Positions 42,006 through 53,178 of a stretch of 64,000 bases of DNA are shown here, piece by piece. A program made the position numbers and the translations under genes. Position 1 is the first letter of the stretch. The number at the start of each line of letters is the position of its first letter. This stretch comes from Macrosoma leucophasiata (lineage: Eukaryota > Arthropoda > Insecta > Lepidoptera > Hedylidae), in assembly GCA_036365455.1 (NCBI GenBank), contig JAWQUS010000001.1:23855001-23919000 (forward strand), read 5' to 3'. The notes beneath the pieces are model-generated. The model made no database searches. It had not been told where the DNA came from and saw nothing but the letters and a program-made list of their open reading frames with translations.

Positions 42006-42673
42006 CACGTCCCGATGCCAACGTTTATCTTGGCACCTAATACACTCGAGACATTTAGTTAGAACTACGTATAAGATTAAAAAGACACCCATTCCTCAAC
42101 CAGCGACTCAAAACGCAAATATCTCTTCACGCTCAGCAAATTGAACCAGAAACAAGAGCGCATTTTTACAAACAATACTATAAATTTACGTAATCCTCAC
42201 ACGAAAAATATTTTCTAGATTTATTCGTACGTCGTGGCGACGTCGCCAGATCAATCATCGTCCCCTTAACGAGTGTCGCAGCTGCTGTGTGTGCGATTGA
42301 TAGAGCTATAAACTATATTTATAGTTGCTAACCGTTCGAGAATAGTCTGGGCATACGTGGGAACGGATCTGGTATGGCAAGAGATAGGAAAAGATTGAAG
42401 TGGATTTTTATCCGAGTTTCGGACGCCTATTGGCGGAGGGCCTGAAAGGATGGTATTATTCACTACTAAGCCATCGATGCATGTTTGATATTTGGCTAAA
42501 TGTAGGACCTACTTTCAGTTTTATTTTTTGCTTAGCATTTATCCACGACTTTATATACGTGCATCTCTCCCGGTCTCCAAAGAATGTCGAAATGTCTAGC
42601 TCGACACCAAAACAATATTCACCATTAGGTAGTAACCTAAACTACATTTTTCTATGTAAGAAATTCTAATGAC
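42006..42673. other. Unassigned sequence
   Basis: Includes the perfect palindrome GGCGACGTCGCC at 42237-42248 in a CpG-rich patch (42220-42300) of possible regulatory nature. An 89-codon open frame (42400-42669) lacks domains. Confidence 0.35.
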
Positions 42674-42800
42674 CTAACCCTAAAAATGTCCACTGCTGGA
42701 CAAAAACTTCCCCAAATACGGCATCAGGGGAGATAATGCCATAATCGCCACGCTCAGCAGGCGGATTGGCGATCACAATGGCGGTAGTTTTACCGCGGGA
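42674..42800 (-). pseudogene. RTE-type LINE 3' end
   Basis: GTCCACTGCTGGACAAAA is the reverse complement of the FVQQWT-coding block, followed by ATCGCCACGCTCAGCAGGCG and GGATTGGCGATCAC. Confidence 0.65.
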
Positions 42801-43845
42801 GGGATTTGTTTAGGTACCTGAAAAAAGTGTCAAAATGTAGCCACATCCATCCCGCCTCGCTCCGTGTCGTGAGATAATGTCGTAAACAGACACACCCACA
42901 CGCGACAGTAAAACACATTTTATTGTCATCAAACGAGTCCGCATAGTTTTTATCTGTAGTTTTGATACTGTACTATTGACAACGCTTTGTCTTGTTCCTT
43001 GTGATGGCGCGCTACATTTGATATTGGACTTTTAGCTTTAGATAAAAAAATTGGACTTTTTAACAGATAAATGTAATAGTATTCCGTTACTAAGTGATTG
43101 ATTGAGTGGCTGGCAAAGTCAAATTGAAATTGCTGGTCTTAGAAAACTGATATAGGTAAATTTTTGGGGAGTGTTGAAGAGTATTTAATGAGTACCTTAC
43201 GAAATTTCTACGGAAATCAGTCGCTTTGCGCGTAATAAGGGCGTGAAGAGTATATGATATTTTGGATTGAGTGCTAACAACAATCTTAATACATTTTACC
43301 AGAACATTAAAAAAATAAAACAAAAATAGCTTTTATTGTACCATAATTATTCGACTGAAAATTATTAGAAAAATATAAAATCGGCATTTTTGAAATTCAG
43401 TTAATGATTTTACAAAAAAAATAAATATTCTTAATCATTGCGTCATATTTAAAAAAAAAACATTACGTGTTACAAAATATGGACGCTGAATCTATATTAA
43501 CCAGGATACTGAGAAAAATAAGTGATAAATTGACCGTGCTTACATGTCTATAGGTATGATTGCATTGGCTATTTATGATACCTATATGTGTACCTACATG
43601 TGTGTACCTACATGTATCATGTGATAGAGCACCTGCTCTAAAAGGTAGCCCTAAAAGTACAAGGACGAAGTTATTTTAATAACTATTTTCTTTAGAAAAC
43701 AAAACATCAGGTTAGAGTTCTATATAAGAGTTCTATATAATACTACAAACAATAGATAAATCAACGAATAAATTACATTTTCTTGAATTTCCATTTTGAA
43801 CTGATTTGTATTAAATCATTTAAATTTAGTTTTTTTTATATAATT
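42801..43845. other. Unassigned AT-rich sequence
   Basis: Short tandem copies occur at 43590-43625 (GTGTACCTACATGT units) and 43712-43740 (GAGTTCTATATAA twice). Nothing else. Confidence 0.35.
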
Positions 43846-43974
43846 TACAGGGCCATACATTACCACCTGACCGGAACACGATAGTGCTGAACACTACCAT
43901 TTAGCGGCAAGTATATTAGGTAATGCGGTGGTGCCTACGCCCGCGAGCTCCGTCACTGAAGCTCTACCACCAGT
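43846..43974 (-). mobile_element. SINE-M 5' half
   Basis: Near-consensus from CAGGGCCATACATTACC to CTCTACCACCAGT; the 3' half is absent. Confidence 0.85.
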
Positions 43975-44357
43975 AAGCTTAGCTATCTGCTAAACATTGT
44001 ATTCGAAGCAAAAACAATACCCCCTAACATATTTAAAACCCCTTTGATCCTTCCAAACAACAGAATTCTCCTAGTCTTCCTCAAAATAAAATCCAACATC
44101 TAACAAATGCTACATAAATGCATCCACTGTTCAAAACTTCGCCGCTGCACTCCTTGACAATCGATTGACGGGTGTCCCCCCCACCCAGGGCCGCACCCGC
44201 TGCACCCACCCTGACCCACATCGGGGCCATATTTATAATAATTGAACCACGCCAGTGAATCGCAATGACTTATCGGTACGTTTAGGTTTGGCGTTTATTT
44301 GTTAGTGTTTTAATGTGGTGAGAAAAGGAGGGGGGAGGGTGTAGAAAAAGTCTTCAA
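43975..44357. other. Unassigned sequence with GC-rich patch
   Basis: 44145-44230 is GC-rich and non-repetitive (GACGGGTGTCCCCCCC, GGGCCGCACCCGCTGCACCC). Possible regulatory DNA. Confidence 0.35.
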
Positions 44358-44370
44358 CGGTAAAAGTCCT

Positions 44371-44535
44371 ATGTATCTTCACGCCAGGTCCCTAACGGGG
44401 TAGGCAGAGAGTGTAGAGCGCCAGACATCCCGGTTCTGACAAACCTCTCGTGCCTCGTCTACCTTCATCATTCTCTTCATACATGCACGCCGATTCCTAA
44501 GACTTTTGACCCCACCATCAGACAGAACTCGACCT
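44371..44535 (-). pseudogene. LINE-A insertion with perfect 13-base target-site duplication
   Basis: CGGTAAAAGTCCT occurs at 44358-44370 and 44536-44548, defining a 165-base, 5'-truncated insertion. The minus strand encodes RVLSDGGVKSLRNRRACMKR through KVDEAREVCQNRDVWRSTL to YPVRDLA and stop. It matches the 5.8-6.0 kb copy almost exactly, so the family was recently active. Confidence 0.95.
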
Positions 44536-44636
44536 CGGTAAAAGTCCTGCCTTTGTTTATTTTCAATATTGAGGATTCTCTTTCTTTTTCTAACTGAGGA
44601 TTGGGGTTTGTATCGAATGTCCTTACTAATGAATAT

Positions 44637-44867
44637 TACTGATGGTGGAGCTCCAGTGACGGAGCTCACGGGCGTAGGCTCCACCGCATTACCTAAAATA
44701 CTTGCTGCTAAATGGTACTTAGTGTTTAGCGCTATCGTAGGCCTCAGGAGTGGTAACGCATCTGCATTTTGACCTTGGTATTTGTATGGGTGTATATAGG
44801 GTGTAGTCATCACTTAACATCAATGTGAACTGCATGCTTGTTTGTCACTTCCATAATATAAAAAAAT
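44637..44867 (+). mobile_element. SINE-M copy with internal deletion
   Basis: About 60 bases between GCGCTATCGT and AGGCCTCAGG are missing; both ends are present. Confidence 0.88.
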
Positions 44868-44927
44868 AATCTGAAGATGCAAAATGAAAAAATGATGGCG
44901 TCGGCATATTACAAACCCATCGCCTTC

Positions 44928-45130
44928 TAGTGGAGGAAAATTCTTCCACTAGTGCAGTCAGCCGGACAACGCAGGGTGGGCAGCAGCGTCTAATGATAAA
45001 ACTACTATACTGCGATTGCCAATCCGCCGACCAAGCGTGACCAATATATCATATTCTCCTTAATGACGCACAACACTGTTGTGCGTAACATTGGGGAAGG
45101 GGAAAAGCTTTTGTCCAGCAGTCTAATAAT
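44928..45130 (+). repeat. CCACTAGTG hairpin repeat and RTE 3' end
   Basis: CTAGTGGAGGAAAATTCTTC then CACTAGTG forms a hairpin near 44929-44956. The RTE-related tail follows (ACTGCGATTGCCAATCCGCC, AAAGCTTTTGTCCAGCAGT). Inside, ACGCACAACACTGTTGTGCG plus T (45066-45086) is a perfect 10-base-arm palindrome. Confidence 0.65.
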
Positions 45131-45304
45131 GTTTTTTTATGTAATAAAACTGGCAAACAAGCATACAGTTCACGTTGATGTTGAGTGACAACTGCAGCCT
45201 ATAGACACTTACACAATGACCAGCGGTCAAAATACAGATGCGTTGCCAATCCTGAGGCCTAAGGTGTTATGCCTCTGTGCCGGAAATTACAAGGCCGTAC
45301 ATTT
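45131..45304 (-). mobile_element. SINE-M 3' half
   Basis: From the tail (TTTTTTATGTAATAAAACTG) to AATTACAAGGCCGTACATT; 5' half missing. Subfamily with ACAATGACCAGCGGTCAAAA. Confidence 0.85.
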
Positions 45305-45486
45305 AAGAAATACTGACATTGTAAGTATTGTAACCGTACCTCCAGACAGACCTCACTGGAATAAAACAGTCGCATGTCTAAAACATCTACATTTTTCACC
45401 TGGGTAAGTAATCAAGAGTTTTGAAGTTGTCGTATTCACTAACCATCAATTCATATCGATACAATTAACAATTGGTGTTTGCTTTA

Positions 45487-45751
45487 TATATATACATAAT
45501 AATATATAAAAATCAATTGCTGTTCGTTAGTCTCGCTAAAACTCGAGAACGGCTGGACCGATTTGGCTAATTTTGGTTTTGAATGATTTTTGGAAGTCCA
45601 GGGAAGGTTTAAAAAGTAAGAAAGTACGTAGAAACTGAAGGGAAACACTAAAAAGCACAATGTTATTTTCCCATACAAATAGTCCGGATCTATCAAACCT
45701 TTGACACATTATTTCATTCTGAGGCAATACGAAGTTTGACGGGTCAGCTAG
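45487..45751 (+). mobile_element. Helitron-like element H-B
   Basis: Ends GACGGGTCAGCTAG at 45751 before T. The 5' terminus lies in a TA-rich run and is not exact. The body is the best match to consensus. Confidence 0.75.
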
Positions 45752-47463
45752 TTTTAGTAATATAATTCAAATCTGTACAAAATCATGATACTATTAAAGT
45801 TCACGTTCAAATTGATTGAAATTATTGTTCTGCGTGCAAATACATTTGTCATTTTCATAACCCTGAATCAGAAACGAAGGCGACTGTATATTTTCAGACA
45901 TGATTCAATAACACATAAAACAAGTAATAAGAATCACAAATGATTGCTCACCAAAATGAAATGATCAACTCAATCCAAAAGTACCGCCATTTTAAAGCAA
46001 TAAATGTCTCAAACTTTAATAAAATCAGTTCGAACCCAACGTAACACGATTGATATTCGTTCAATGTCTCAATGTAATTTACGACGGTACATCAATATTT
46101 TTATTGACTCCATAATTCACGGTGTGTCACATAATTCATCTGAATGAATTCAGCCAGTGAGGAGTTCGCGTGTGTTTGTAATGAGTGTATTATAAACAAG
46201 TGAAGTATTGGGGATATTTCAGTTTGTAACATGGTATACGCATTGCATGTCACTGTAGAAGCCCGTATATAATCTCAGGTCTTACCAGCCAATCTTAGGA
46301 TTTACCGACATGAGTTGGTAAATGTAAAAAAATATAGAAAAGGAACGATTTTTTCGGGCTTTTTCTATTACAATTTAGTACATGCTAGATTTTACCTGTA
46401 ACGGTTGGTGAATATTGGTTTTGGGAATAAAACAGTACCAAAACCTTATCTATTTCAAATTATCACATTAGTAAGGTGTACCCCACTTAAATTGTCTATT
46501 ATTAAATGGATGACATGGTTACAATGAGACCAACTATGAGGCACACCCTTTCAAACAAAACCAAAATAATCCAAATCGGTACAGGCGTTTTCGAATTATC
46601 GGTGAACATACATTAAAAAAAAGAAGATCCGGACGAATTGAGAACCTCCTCCTTTCCTGAAGTCGGTCATAAATGCCATCAAGAAGAATCTCACTCAATC
46701 CTTAGTTATTAACTAAGGATTTGACAATAGGCGGATATTAAAAAACCTAACACCAAACATCACCCTTCGACCGAACCCGTTCGATTCGGTATCGATATGC
46801 TCTGGATTCGGTCCCACGTATAAAGGAAGGGAGGTAGGAAATACGTATTGTATGCTCTTCTATCCCGACATGTCTTTTCAACATTTACCACGCCGTCGAT
46901 GGAGAATCCTCCTGAATCATCATCTATCTCGCTCTCCTATCCTGACATGTCTGTTTCAACATTTGCCACCATTCACCATCGAAGGCATGGTAAAGTGATG
47001 TGTTGATCACTGATGATCACTGAACTGTTCAGACCTTAAACACTAAGCCAATCAACCAATTCTTAGGTTTTACTGGAAAATCTTAGGATGTACCATAGTT
47101 CGGGCTTTGACACTAACATTTATGTACATATCAATTATCATACCTTAATATTTTGAGATATATACACGCCAAACTCCGAAATAAGTCAGTTTGAAATTAA
47201 ACTTTTGCTGCAAATGGCCGTAAATGATACTAACGAATGGTTGAAAATAAACATAATTCCTTGATTTATGAACGTATTTTATCCATACCCTTTTCTTTTC
47301 TTAAAATAGATTGGTAATGGATTTAAGAACATAATATATTTAACCATACCTAGGATATAGGATATTATTGGTAAACACTATTCGTTTACTTATTATTGGT
47401 CATCGCCACAGTTTTGTACTATTAATAGAACTCGTCAAAAGAAAAAAACTCTTATTGGAGAAC
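45752..47463. other. Long stretch with little recognised
   Basis: Near 46560-46680, CAAATCGGTACAGGCGTTTT and CGAATTGAGAACCTCCTCCT resemble a widespread insect repeat tail I cannot name. A diverged tandem pair is listed at 46853. The rest is AT-rich. Confidence 0.4.
46853..46985 (+). repeat. Imperfect tandem pair, about 79-base period
   Basis: CTCTTCTATCCCGACATGTC with TTTCAACATTTACCACGCC (46853) and CTCTCCTATCCTGACATGTC with TTTCAACATTTGCCACC (46932) are in the same order. Confidence 0.65.
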
Positions 47464-47469
47464 AGTATT

Positions 47470-47757
47470 ACTGGTGGTAGAGCTCCAGTGACGAAGCTCG
47501 CGGGCGTAGGCACCACCGCATTACCTAATATACTTGCCGCTAAATGGTAGTGTTCAGCACTATCGTGTTCCGGTCAGGTGGTAATGTACGGCCCTGTAAT
47601 TTCTGGCACAGAGGCATAACACCTTAGGCCTCAGGAGTGGTAACGCATCTGCATTTTGATCTTGGTCTCTGTGTGGATGTCTATAGGCTGCAGTCATCGC
47701 TTAACATCAATGTGAACTGCATGCTTGTTTGCCACTTCCATTACATTAAAAAAAAAA
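47470..47757 (+). mobile_element. SINE-M copy, full length, 6-base TSD
   Basis: AGTATT at 47464-47469 and 47758-47763 flanks the copy. Near consensus; the tail reads ACATTAAAAAAAAAA. Confidence 0.9.
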
Positions 47758-47763
47758 AGTATT

Positions 47764-48096
47764 ATAAGCTCAACATATCAAATTTCACGTAGGTAATATT
47801 TTAGTTGATTAATTGAAGATAATTCAATTCGTAAATTCAGCAAGACTTAAAATATATTTCCATTCCCAAGACCTTCATAAAAGAAAACGATTGCACTGCT
47901 ATGGTTCCCAAATTGGATTCAAAATCTATAAGAACATATCATAAGACGATTCTGACCTCACGTACAAATCGAAAATTTCCCCTGAATTTGTTCCAACAGA
48001 AGATTTATCCAAGATCAGGTCAACCTTCAGCTATTTAATTAAAAGAATTTAAACGTAAAATCTTTCAGAATAGTACTGTTTCTTACTTAGAATTTG
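47764..48096. other. Unassigned AT-rich sequence
   Basis: Nothing recognised. Confidence 0.35.
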
Positions 48097-48240
48097 ATTT
48101 TGAATCAAAACCCAAAAATCAGCAACATATCAAGCTGCAGATGGTCCAGAATCGTTCGAGTAGAGCGGACCTCCCTTTGCACCCCCCGTCTTAAATTATG
48201 TCCGGGACGTGATAACGAAGGGGTTTCCATAACTTTAATC
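48097..48240 (+). repeat. Local duplication R, block A, unit 1
   Basis: CAAGCTGCAGATGGTCC, GCGGACCTCCCTTTGCACCC and TATGTCCGGGACGTGATAAC recur at 49318-49455 in order, about 90% identical. Confidence 0.88.
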
Positions 48241-48251
48241 GTATTCCAAAT

Positions 48252-48330
48252 TAAGAACGAATCATAAAACAACATAATATCATTATCAAACTCGAGATGT
48301 TATCGACATAATACGTACTTAAGATAAATT
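48252..48330 (+). repeat. Local duplication R, block B, unit 1
   Basis: AAGAACGAATCATAAAACA, ATCAAACT and TATCGACATAATA recur at 48690-48785. It directly follows block A here but not at the second A copy. Confidence 0.75.
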
Positions 48331-48336
48331 ATTAAA

Positions 48337-48525
48337 AGGTGGTAATGTACGGCCCTGTAATTTCCGGCACAGAGGCATAACACCTAATGTCTCAAGAGTG
48401 GCAGCGCATCTGCATTTTGACCTCTGGTCATTGTGTGGTTGTCTATAGGCTGCAGTCATCACTTAACATCAATGTGAACTGCATGCTTGTTTGCCACTTT
48501 TATTACATTAAAAAAAAAAAAAAAA
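48337..48525 (+). mobile_element. SINE-M copy, 5'-truncated
   Basis: Starts at AGGTGGTAATGTACGG, ends with a poly-A of about 17. Same subfamily as 34613 and 48868. Confidence 0.88.
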
Positions 48526-48544
48526 GATCATCATTATTATAATT

Positions 48545-48665
48545 TCAGCCAAAATAAGTCCACTGCTGGACGAAAGCCTCCTCACAAGGGGAAATGCCAC
48601 AATCGCCACGCTTGGCATACGAATTGGCGATGGCAATGGTGGCAGTTTTATCGCAGTAAAACGAA
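48545..48665 (-). pseudogene. RTE-type LINE 3' end
   Basis: AAGTCCACTGCTGGACGAAA is the antisense of the FVQQWT block; GCCACAATCGCCACGCTTGG and GAATTGGCGATGGCAATGG follow. Confidence 0.7.
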
Positions 48666-48689
48666 AAGTTTTCCGTGAGTTTAAACGCA

Positions 48690-48785
48690 TTCTTAACTTA
48701 GAACGAATCACAAAACATAACACATCATATCAAACTGGATATCATATCGACATAATAGTTAAGAATTAGGTACTTAAAGTATCTT
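48690..48785 (+). repeat. Local duplication R, block B, unit 2
   Basis: Copy of 48252-48330 with small indels (AACGAATCACAAAACATAAC, ATATCGACATAATAG). Confidence 0.75.
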
Positions 48786-48867
48786 CATACTCGTACAATA
48801 TTCTTATATTAAAAAAATCACTGAGTGTTCAAATTTCTTAGAGAGAACGTTTTTGTATCATGACTTT

Positions 48868-49155
48868 ACTGGTGGTAGAGCTCCAGTGACGGAGCTCGCG
48901 GGCGTAGGCACCACCTCATTACCTAATACACTTGCCGCTAAATGGTAGTGTTCAGCACTATCGTGTTTCGGTCAGGTGGTAATGTACGGCCCTGTAATTT
49001 CCGGCACAGAGGCATAACACTTAATACCTCAGGAGTGGCAGCACATCTGCATTTTGATCTCGGGTCATTGTGTGGGTGTCTATAGGCTGCAGTCATCACT
49101 TAACATCAATGTGAACTGCATGCTTGTTTGCCACTTTTATTACATAAAAAAAAAA
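48868..49155 (+). mobile_element. SINE-M copy, full length
   Basis: Near consensus, with AACACTTAATACCTCAGGAG as subfamily marker. Confidence 0.9.
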
Positions 49156-49244
49156 CTTATCAATTGAACTCAAAAGACTGAAAATTAAACACAAATTAGA
49201 AGGCGATAAAAAATCAAACAAAGTTGTATTTTATTGTTTTGTCA

Positions 49245-49313
49245 GAACCGGGTTATCTGGCGCTCTACACTCTCTGCCTACCCCGTTAGGGACCTGGCGT
49301 GAAGATACATACA
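49245..49313 (+). pseudogene. LINE-A extreme 3' end
   Basis: CTGGCGCTCTACACTCTCTG to CTGGCGTGAAG and a short ATACATAC tail. Confidence 0.75.
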
Positions 49314-49317
49314 ATTT

Positions 49318-49455
49318 AAAATCAGATTTGGAATCGAAAGCCAAAAATCAGCTACAAATCAAGCTGCAGATGGTCCTGACGAATCGTTCGAGACGAGCGG
49401 ACCTCCCTTTGCACCCGTCTTAAATTATGTCCGGGACGTGATAACGAAGGGGTGG
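49318..49455 (+). repeat. Local duplication R, block A, unit 2
   Basis: Second copy of 48097-48240. The LINE-A end lies immediately before it. Confidence 0.88.
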
Positions 49456-50003
49456 GATATTTACTTTTGCGACTGTATTGTCTGGCTGTTTGGTACAATC
49501 CCTGTGTGCGCATTCCATTTTTGTCTGTGTTAAAGATTTTTATTTAGAAAATAAGTATTTGAAGGGTTAAAAACTTGGTAACTTCGCTTCTGTATTTCGC
49601 AAAGCGGAAGTTAGAGGCGTAGGTATACATTGTTCATCAGCTTTAATTTCTGATTCTTACTTTGGGTGAACTTCTTGGTATTTATAGAATACGTTTTTTT
49701 TAATTGTATAGCTATTACGCATATTACCAGTGTCAAGTTAAACGATATTTCGCACTCGCAATAAGCAGCGTAAAAGTCAGAGTCAGTCAGTCAATTTATC
49801 AGTCCGTCAGTCAGTCACAGTCATTCGAGTAAAGGCAGCTGTGTTTTGTCGTCGATGGAGTAAAGCGATGGCTATTTTACCAGATTTACAATGAAGTTTT
49901 GGAAGCAACCCGAAAAGACGCGTTTTCGCACTGTTATTCTATTTCACTATACACGGGCACTGTAATAAGCCTTTATCAAACAAAATGCCAACTTTATTTA
50001 ATA
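49456..50003. other. Unassigned sequence
   Basis: GTCAGTCAGTC units occur near 49782-49815. Nothing else. Confidence 0.35.
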
Positions 50004-50198
50004 CTAGCTGTTGCCCGCAACTTCGCCCGCGTGGATGTCGTTTTATAAATAATTAAGTAGCCTTTGTTCTTTCTCAAAGTCAGCTCTATCTCTGTACCAA
50101 ATTTCATTAAAATCGGTTCAGTCGTTTGGACGTGAAAAGGTAACAGACAGACAGACAGAGTTACTTTCGCATTTATAATATTAGAAGGGAAGAAGGGA
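50004..50198 (-). mobile_element. Helitron-like element, family H-C
   Basis: On the minus strand it runs from TC at an A/T site (50198/50199) to GCGGGCAACAGCTAG before T. Body blocks are CTGTCTGTCTGTCTGTTACC and GAACCGATTTTAATGAAATT. A start at 50190 is possible because AGAAGGGA is doubled. Non-coding. Confidence 0.7.
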
Positions 50199-50319
50199 TA
50201 ACTCAAAAATACACCAAGAAAATTAAAAGAAATAAGAGCACCAGCCTCTTTCAAAGTTCCCGCCAAAACTTCATTGTATGTTTCTTAATCTACTGGTGCA
50301 GTTGCATTGATGAAACTTA

Positions 50320-50537
50320 GGGAACTACCGCATTGTCTAAACTACTTGACCACAAAATGATATGATAGGGCTCAGTGCTACTGTGTCTCGTTTAATTGGC
50401 AGCGGCCCCTTTATTTATGACACAATAATTTAACTGCTTAGGACTCTGAAGTTTGAGTGTAGATGTTCATAGGTATAGTATTCACTTACTATCAAGGTGA
50501 ACTGTAAGCGTGCGAGTCATTCTCATTATCTAAAACT
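50320..50537 (+). mobile_element. Very degenerate SINE-M copy
   Basis: CTACCGCATTGTCTAAACTA, GGGCTCAGTGCTACTGTGT, TATTCACTTACTATCA and GTGAACTGTAAGCGTG follow SINE-M order. Confidence 0.55.
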
Positions 50538-51575
50538 CCCCACTAAATATCCTATAAATAAGATCAATCAATTGGTGGTGTTGAATGTGTCGTTATTAAT
50601 TGAGTTTCTGATTTATAATTAATGCAGTGTCAGTATTGTTAAGACAATGTTACAAAACTATGTTGACTATGTGTAATGTGTATCTGTGTAAAGTTGTAAT
50701 AAATATAATTGTCATCAATTGGTCCTCTTCATCTCATTTACCCACAGTTAAGGATCATGTTTTATTCTTTGCGTTTTTTTCTTTTTTTTTCTAATAATGG
50801 TATTCTCATGGGAAATTGTAATTACCTGATTGTGTTTTTATTATCATTTTTATTAATTTTAGATTGTATCTAGCTGTATAGGCGTGTGTCACGTAACCAA
50901 AATGGTCCCAACAGAGAGTCATTGTCATACAACCAATACAACGATGAATTGGGGCTTATTTGTACCAATATAAAATAAACGTTTCTTTTGCTACTCAAAA
51001 ATCCATTTAGGTATTCAAAACAAATATACAATTACAAAAAATTTGATAAGAGACACTTTCGGTTGTTTTTCTTCGCATAATAATTAAATTCTGAGAAAAA
51101 GATAAAATGAGCAGTAAATTTAGAATCGGGAGACATTAACCAAAGGTAAACGAAACTTCTATTTCCTTTCATAACTTTAATGTTTTATCGAATTTAAAGA
51201 AGACAAAGAAGAAATTGACAAGTACCGTTATGTAGTAAAAAATAAAACTGAAAAAAATATTTTCGACTGAAATTTATAAGCAAAACAGTCACCTTTTTCA
51301 TCCGATTGTTCCAAATTCAGTGGACGTTACGACAGGAACAAGACGTCCCGTGACGTCATACAGATAACGTCAAAAGGGTTGAATTCCGTTGGACAAAAAA
51401 AATAAAAAGTCCCGTTATCAGTGGACCATTGAGAATTCAGCGATTTTTTTAAGTTTAATAGGTCAATGTCTGGGACAGCGAGTTTACCTCGGAGTTTATA
51501 CATTTTTCTGAGACAAAAAATTTTACAAAGTTGAGCGTTGTTCTAACAAATTGATTCTCATAATATTATGCATTG
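50538..51575. other. Unassigned AT-rich sequence
   Basis: Nothing recognised. Confidence 0.35.
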
Positions 51576-51999
51576 GTCGCCAAATGGTAGCGTTCAGCAC
51601 TATCGTGTTCCACGTAGATGGTTATTTATGGCCCTATCTTTACCAGTGATAATAACAATAATAATATGGAACTATTTATTAAGCAAAACAGGACCAAGTG
51701 TAGTGACGCTACTGCTTTCTGACTTCTAGTTCTGTGTAGTTGTCTATAGACAGCAGTATTCACTTACCATCCATTCACTGGTGGTAGAACTTCGAGTGTA
51801 GAAGCTCGAGAGCGGATGACACCAATAATTATCACAGAGATATGATAACTTAGGTCTGAGGGGTGGCAACGCATTTGCATTTTGACCTCTGGTTTTTGTA
51901 TAGATGTTTATAGCCTGCAGTAACATTTATCCATTTTATTTTTCCCACTTAACATTTATCTGAACAGCATAGTAATTTATCACTATCGTTACATAAAAA
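51576..51999 (+). mobile_element. Two overlapping or rearranged old SINE-M copies
   Basis: A middle block (51576-51636) and late block (51731-51775) of one copy are followed by another copy's 5' end (ACTGGTGGTAGAACTTCGAG, 51777) and 3' part to poly-A at 51999. The second copy lacks its middle and has about 30 bases doubled around CACTTAACATTTAT. Confidence 0.65.
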
Positions 52000-52437
52000 A
52001 AATCTTTGTTATGACAAATAACAATGTGTTATTCTCGCAGAAACTTTCGCACCATTTTGTTGATCGGTTATTCTACAGCTGTCTATTATAGTAGCTAAAT
52101 CAAAAGCCCCATCCAATCCACCACGGGAACAACGCGAAAACAATTCTATTAAACCCATATCACGGCTAAAAATGTTCCAAACTTACTAACCCTTTCCTCA
52201 ACTCTAACTGATTTCAATTTTATTTGACACGGACTCGAAATATCACTTAAAGAACTCCCAGTATTTGATTCACTTTTACTTATTTCCCTGAAGACAATGA
52301 TGATTTGGTTTATCGTTCAGTTGGATCTGAGGACCCATATGAGTTTCTTGTGGACCTGAACACATATTGGAACTTGTAGGTATCAATATTGATACGCTAG
52401 TAAGTCAACCCTTTTATGTAACAAAGGTGACATGCTG
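52000..52437. other. Unassigned sequence
   Basis: Nothing recognised. Confidence 0.35.
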
Positions 52438-52974
52438 CTGGTGGTAGAACTCCAGTGACGGAGCTCGCGGGCGTAGGCACCACCGCATTACCTAATATAC
52501 TTGCCGCTAAATGGTTGTAGAATAGAATAGAACAGAAAGTATTTTTATTTCGAATAGATCTTTACAGATACTTTCAAAACGTCAATAAATCATAAACTAC
52601 CTAGAGTGAATAACCATTACATATAGTAAAAGCAAAATCATATATTAATAGTAAATTAAAAATTAAATTTTAAACTACTTGGTTAAAACATAATAATCAT
52701 AAAAATTTTCAATTCCTTCAATGATAATAAATGAACAAAAAGAAAAACTTATTCGTCAAGATCTATGTTATCTGTTATCAATGTGTTCAGCACTATCGTG
52801 TTCCGGTCAGGTGGTAATATAATTTCCGGCACAGATGCATAACACCTGAGGCCTCAGGAGTGGTAACGCATGCATGTTGACCTTGGTATTTGTGTGGGTG
52901 TCTATAGGCTGCAGTCATCACTTAACATCAATGTGAACTGCATGATTATTAGCCACTTCCATTACATAAAAAAA
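52438..52974 (+). mobile_element. SINE-M copy split by an insertion
   Basis: 5' part 52438-52515, 3' part 52782-52974. The break is within AAATGGTAGTGTTCAGC. Without the insert the copy is complete except for a few bases around TAATATAATTTCC. Confidence 0.85.
52516..52781 (-). mobile_element. Insertion in SINE-M, probable LINE 3' end
   Basis: AT-rich, about 266 bases. On the minus strand it would end AATAAAAATACTTTCTGTTC then TATTCTATTCTA, typical of a LINE 3' tail with short tandem units. No coding part is seen. Confidence 0.55.
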
Positions 52975-53178
52975 CAAGCATGCAGTTTATATGGATGTTA
53001 AATGATGACTGCAACTTAAAGACATCTACTCAAAAACCATAGATCAAATGCAGACGCGTTGCCACCCTTGACATCTTAGTGCTTATCATCTCTATCGTAG
53101 TCATTACGGGGCCATACAAAGCCGGTCTAGCTAGAGCACGATAGTGCTAAACACTACCATTTGGCGACGGATAGATTA
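52975..53178 (-). mobile_element. Old SINE-M copy, tail to tail with the previous one
   Basis: Minus-strand, diverged (ATGACTGCAACTTAAAGACA, CACTACCATTTGGCGACGGA); the tail adjoins the poly-A of the plus-strand copy. Confidence 0.75.

Noticed and set aside
1630..44180. Shared word GACACCCGTCAAT near 1636 and, reversed, near 44164
   Set aside because: Only 13 bases are shared and flanks differ; too little to call a regulatory pair.
44379..44813. 144-codon minus-strand frame as one gene
   Set aside because: It is a chance join of SINE-M, unrelated sequence and the LINE-A C-terminus.
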